NCBI GenBank assembly: GCA_905147135.1
Contig: LR990052.1
Coordinates: forward strand, 131,501 to 195,500
DNA length: 64,000 bases
Reading direction: 5' to 3'
Source of the DNA: Blastobasis lacticolella
Taxonomy: Eukaryota; Arthropoda; Insecta; Lepidoptera; Blastobasidae
Shown: positions 63,240-64,000 of the stretch, one piece after another
Layout: the number at the start of each line of letters is the position of its first letter
How positions within the stretch are numbered: the first letter of the stretch is position 1
The notes under the pieces: model-generated
What the model was told of the DNA's origin: nothing
Seen by the model: only the letters and a program-made list of their open reading frames with translations
Databases searched by the model: none
Translations under genes and position numbers: made by a program

Positions 63240-64000
63240 TTGCAGGGCAGCCCAAGACTTAATGTCTCAGGTCATGGCGGAATGGTCCGCAGGGATTGCA
63301 GTAGTTACCGAGCCATATTATGTAGAGCTCGTCTAGTCTAAGATGACGCGCCCCACTACTTAGTTAGTTGATTTCGATGTTTGAGTGCAAACATTAATAA
63401 CGACACTTCATCTGTGTGGGAGCCAATGAACGACGCGTGCTCCGACGTTTGAATCTTACCGGCAACTGAATGACCAATTACAACGGCATTTGTATATGTA
63501 TTGCGTCCATATTTTAAACTTGCTTGTGTGCGTTAATGCGATAGTGGGGCGCGTCATTTTAAATTAGACGAGCTCTACCTCCCACCTGGGAGGGTGACAG
63601 AGACGGCCTGGTGGCCTTTGTTCCGCGGCTATCCACGGATTCCCCACTACTCTCATTCAATGAGAGGGAACATGGATACGTAGCCGCCGTACGTAGTACG
63701 TATGATTTCCTCCAGGAATTGTACGGGGGCGTTGATCGTTTGTCCACCCCCGCGTTGGCGGCCCGCGTTACAAAGTGGGAAGTCGATTTGGTGGAAACCC
63801 TTTCCGACCATCATCGGTTCATTCGGATTGAGGTCTCCACCCGCCCCCAGGGTGGGTCCAGCTCGAGTCACTCACCATTCCCCCGGTGGGCTTTAACCCA
63901 TTTAGATCAGGAGATGGCCCACGAAGCGGCGTTTGTCCAGGACTGGTTTGGTGCGCCTGCTAGTCCTGATGTAGACGAAGCTGCTCTGCAGCTGCAGGAT
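63240..64000 (+). pseudogene. R1-clade LINE endonuclease region, split by a MITE, runs off the window
   Basis: 63275-63322 reads VMAEWSAGIAVVTEPYYV, the start of the R1-clade apurinic-type endonuclease. The frame is cut by a MITE (63325-63575) and continues in the same frame once one TA copy is ignored: PPTWEGDRDGLVAFVPRLS, GYVAAVRSTYDFLQELYGG, DHHRFIRIEVSTRPQ (endonuclease SDH-type block) and RWALTHLDQEMAHEAAFVQD, still open at 64000. Host-gene-like GC content reflects the element. Apart from the MITE it looks nearly intact, so it was young when interrupted. Confidence 0.7.
63325..63575. mobile_element. 251-bp Tc1/mariner-type MITE
   Basis: Terminal repeats GAGCTCGTCTAGTCTAAGATG...CGCGCCCCA and the inverted TGGGGCGCGTCATTTTAAATTAGACGAGCTC are about 32 bp with four differences. 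The target TA is duplicated at 63323-63324 and 63576-63577. Removing one TA rejoins the R1 frame (YYV|PPT), which proves the insertion boundaries. No transposase. Confidence 0.92.

Overview
The window looks like nuclear DNA of a moth or butterfly (Lepidoptera). The evidence is an AT-rich background with sharp GC-rich islands, several interspersed families of lepidopteran type (tRNA-derived SINEs, a CAT/GAT-tailed SINE, RTE, CR1/Jockey and R1-type LINEs, Helitron-like ends), and arthropod splice and poly(A) signals. No complete conserved host protein-coding gene can be recognised. Most long open frames belong to mobile elements or to tandem repeats.

Layout. 0-15.6 kb is a transposon graveyard: an RTE-type LINE with an open 768-codon frame, a decayed mariner-like transposase, a 72-bp coding-phase minisatellite with a 288-bp higher-order period, a CR1-like LINE, a Jockey-like LINE whose 5' part is inverted relative to its 3' part, an R1-clade fragment and a 141-bp foldback MITE. 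15.6-38 kb is mostly non-coding, with GC-rich islands every 1-3 kb, several carrying homeodomain-type or GCGCGATAA motifs; the 15.7-16.3 kb island resembles a promoter. Two unidentified exon-like frames lie on the minus strand at 28.0-29.3 kb.

40.4-45.5 kb is the most striking segment. Three AT-rich genes lie on the same strand: (i) an intact two-exon gene for a small secreted precursor with a signal peptide, an RxKR cleavage site and a two-cysteine C-terminal peptide; (ii) a decayed protein tyrosine phosphatase of the type carried by parasitoid-wasp bracoviruses; (iii) a decayed IkB-like ankyrin protein of vankyrin type. The phosphatase and the ankyrin gene have each been split by a SINE with a clear target-site duplication, and a third SINE copy lies between them. 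The simplest reading is an old bracovirus-derived insertion in a caterpillar-host genome, with decayed virulence genes and possibly one surviving secreted gene whose origin is uncertain.

46-64 kb again holds GC islands, LINE fragments, a complete 829-bp hAT-type non-autonomous element with a perfect 8-bp target duplication, an isolated 5S rRNA gene, a large inverted-repeat element, and at the right edge an R1-clade LINE interrupted by a 251-bp TA-flanked MITE. All calls were made by eye; family names rest on motifs, and no database search was run.
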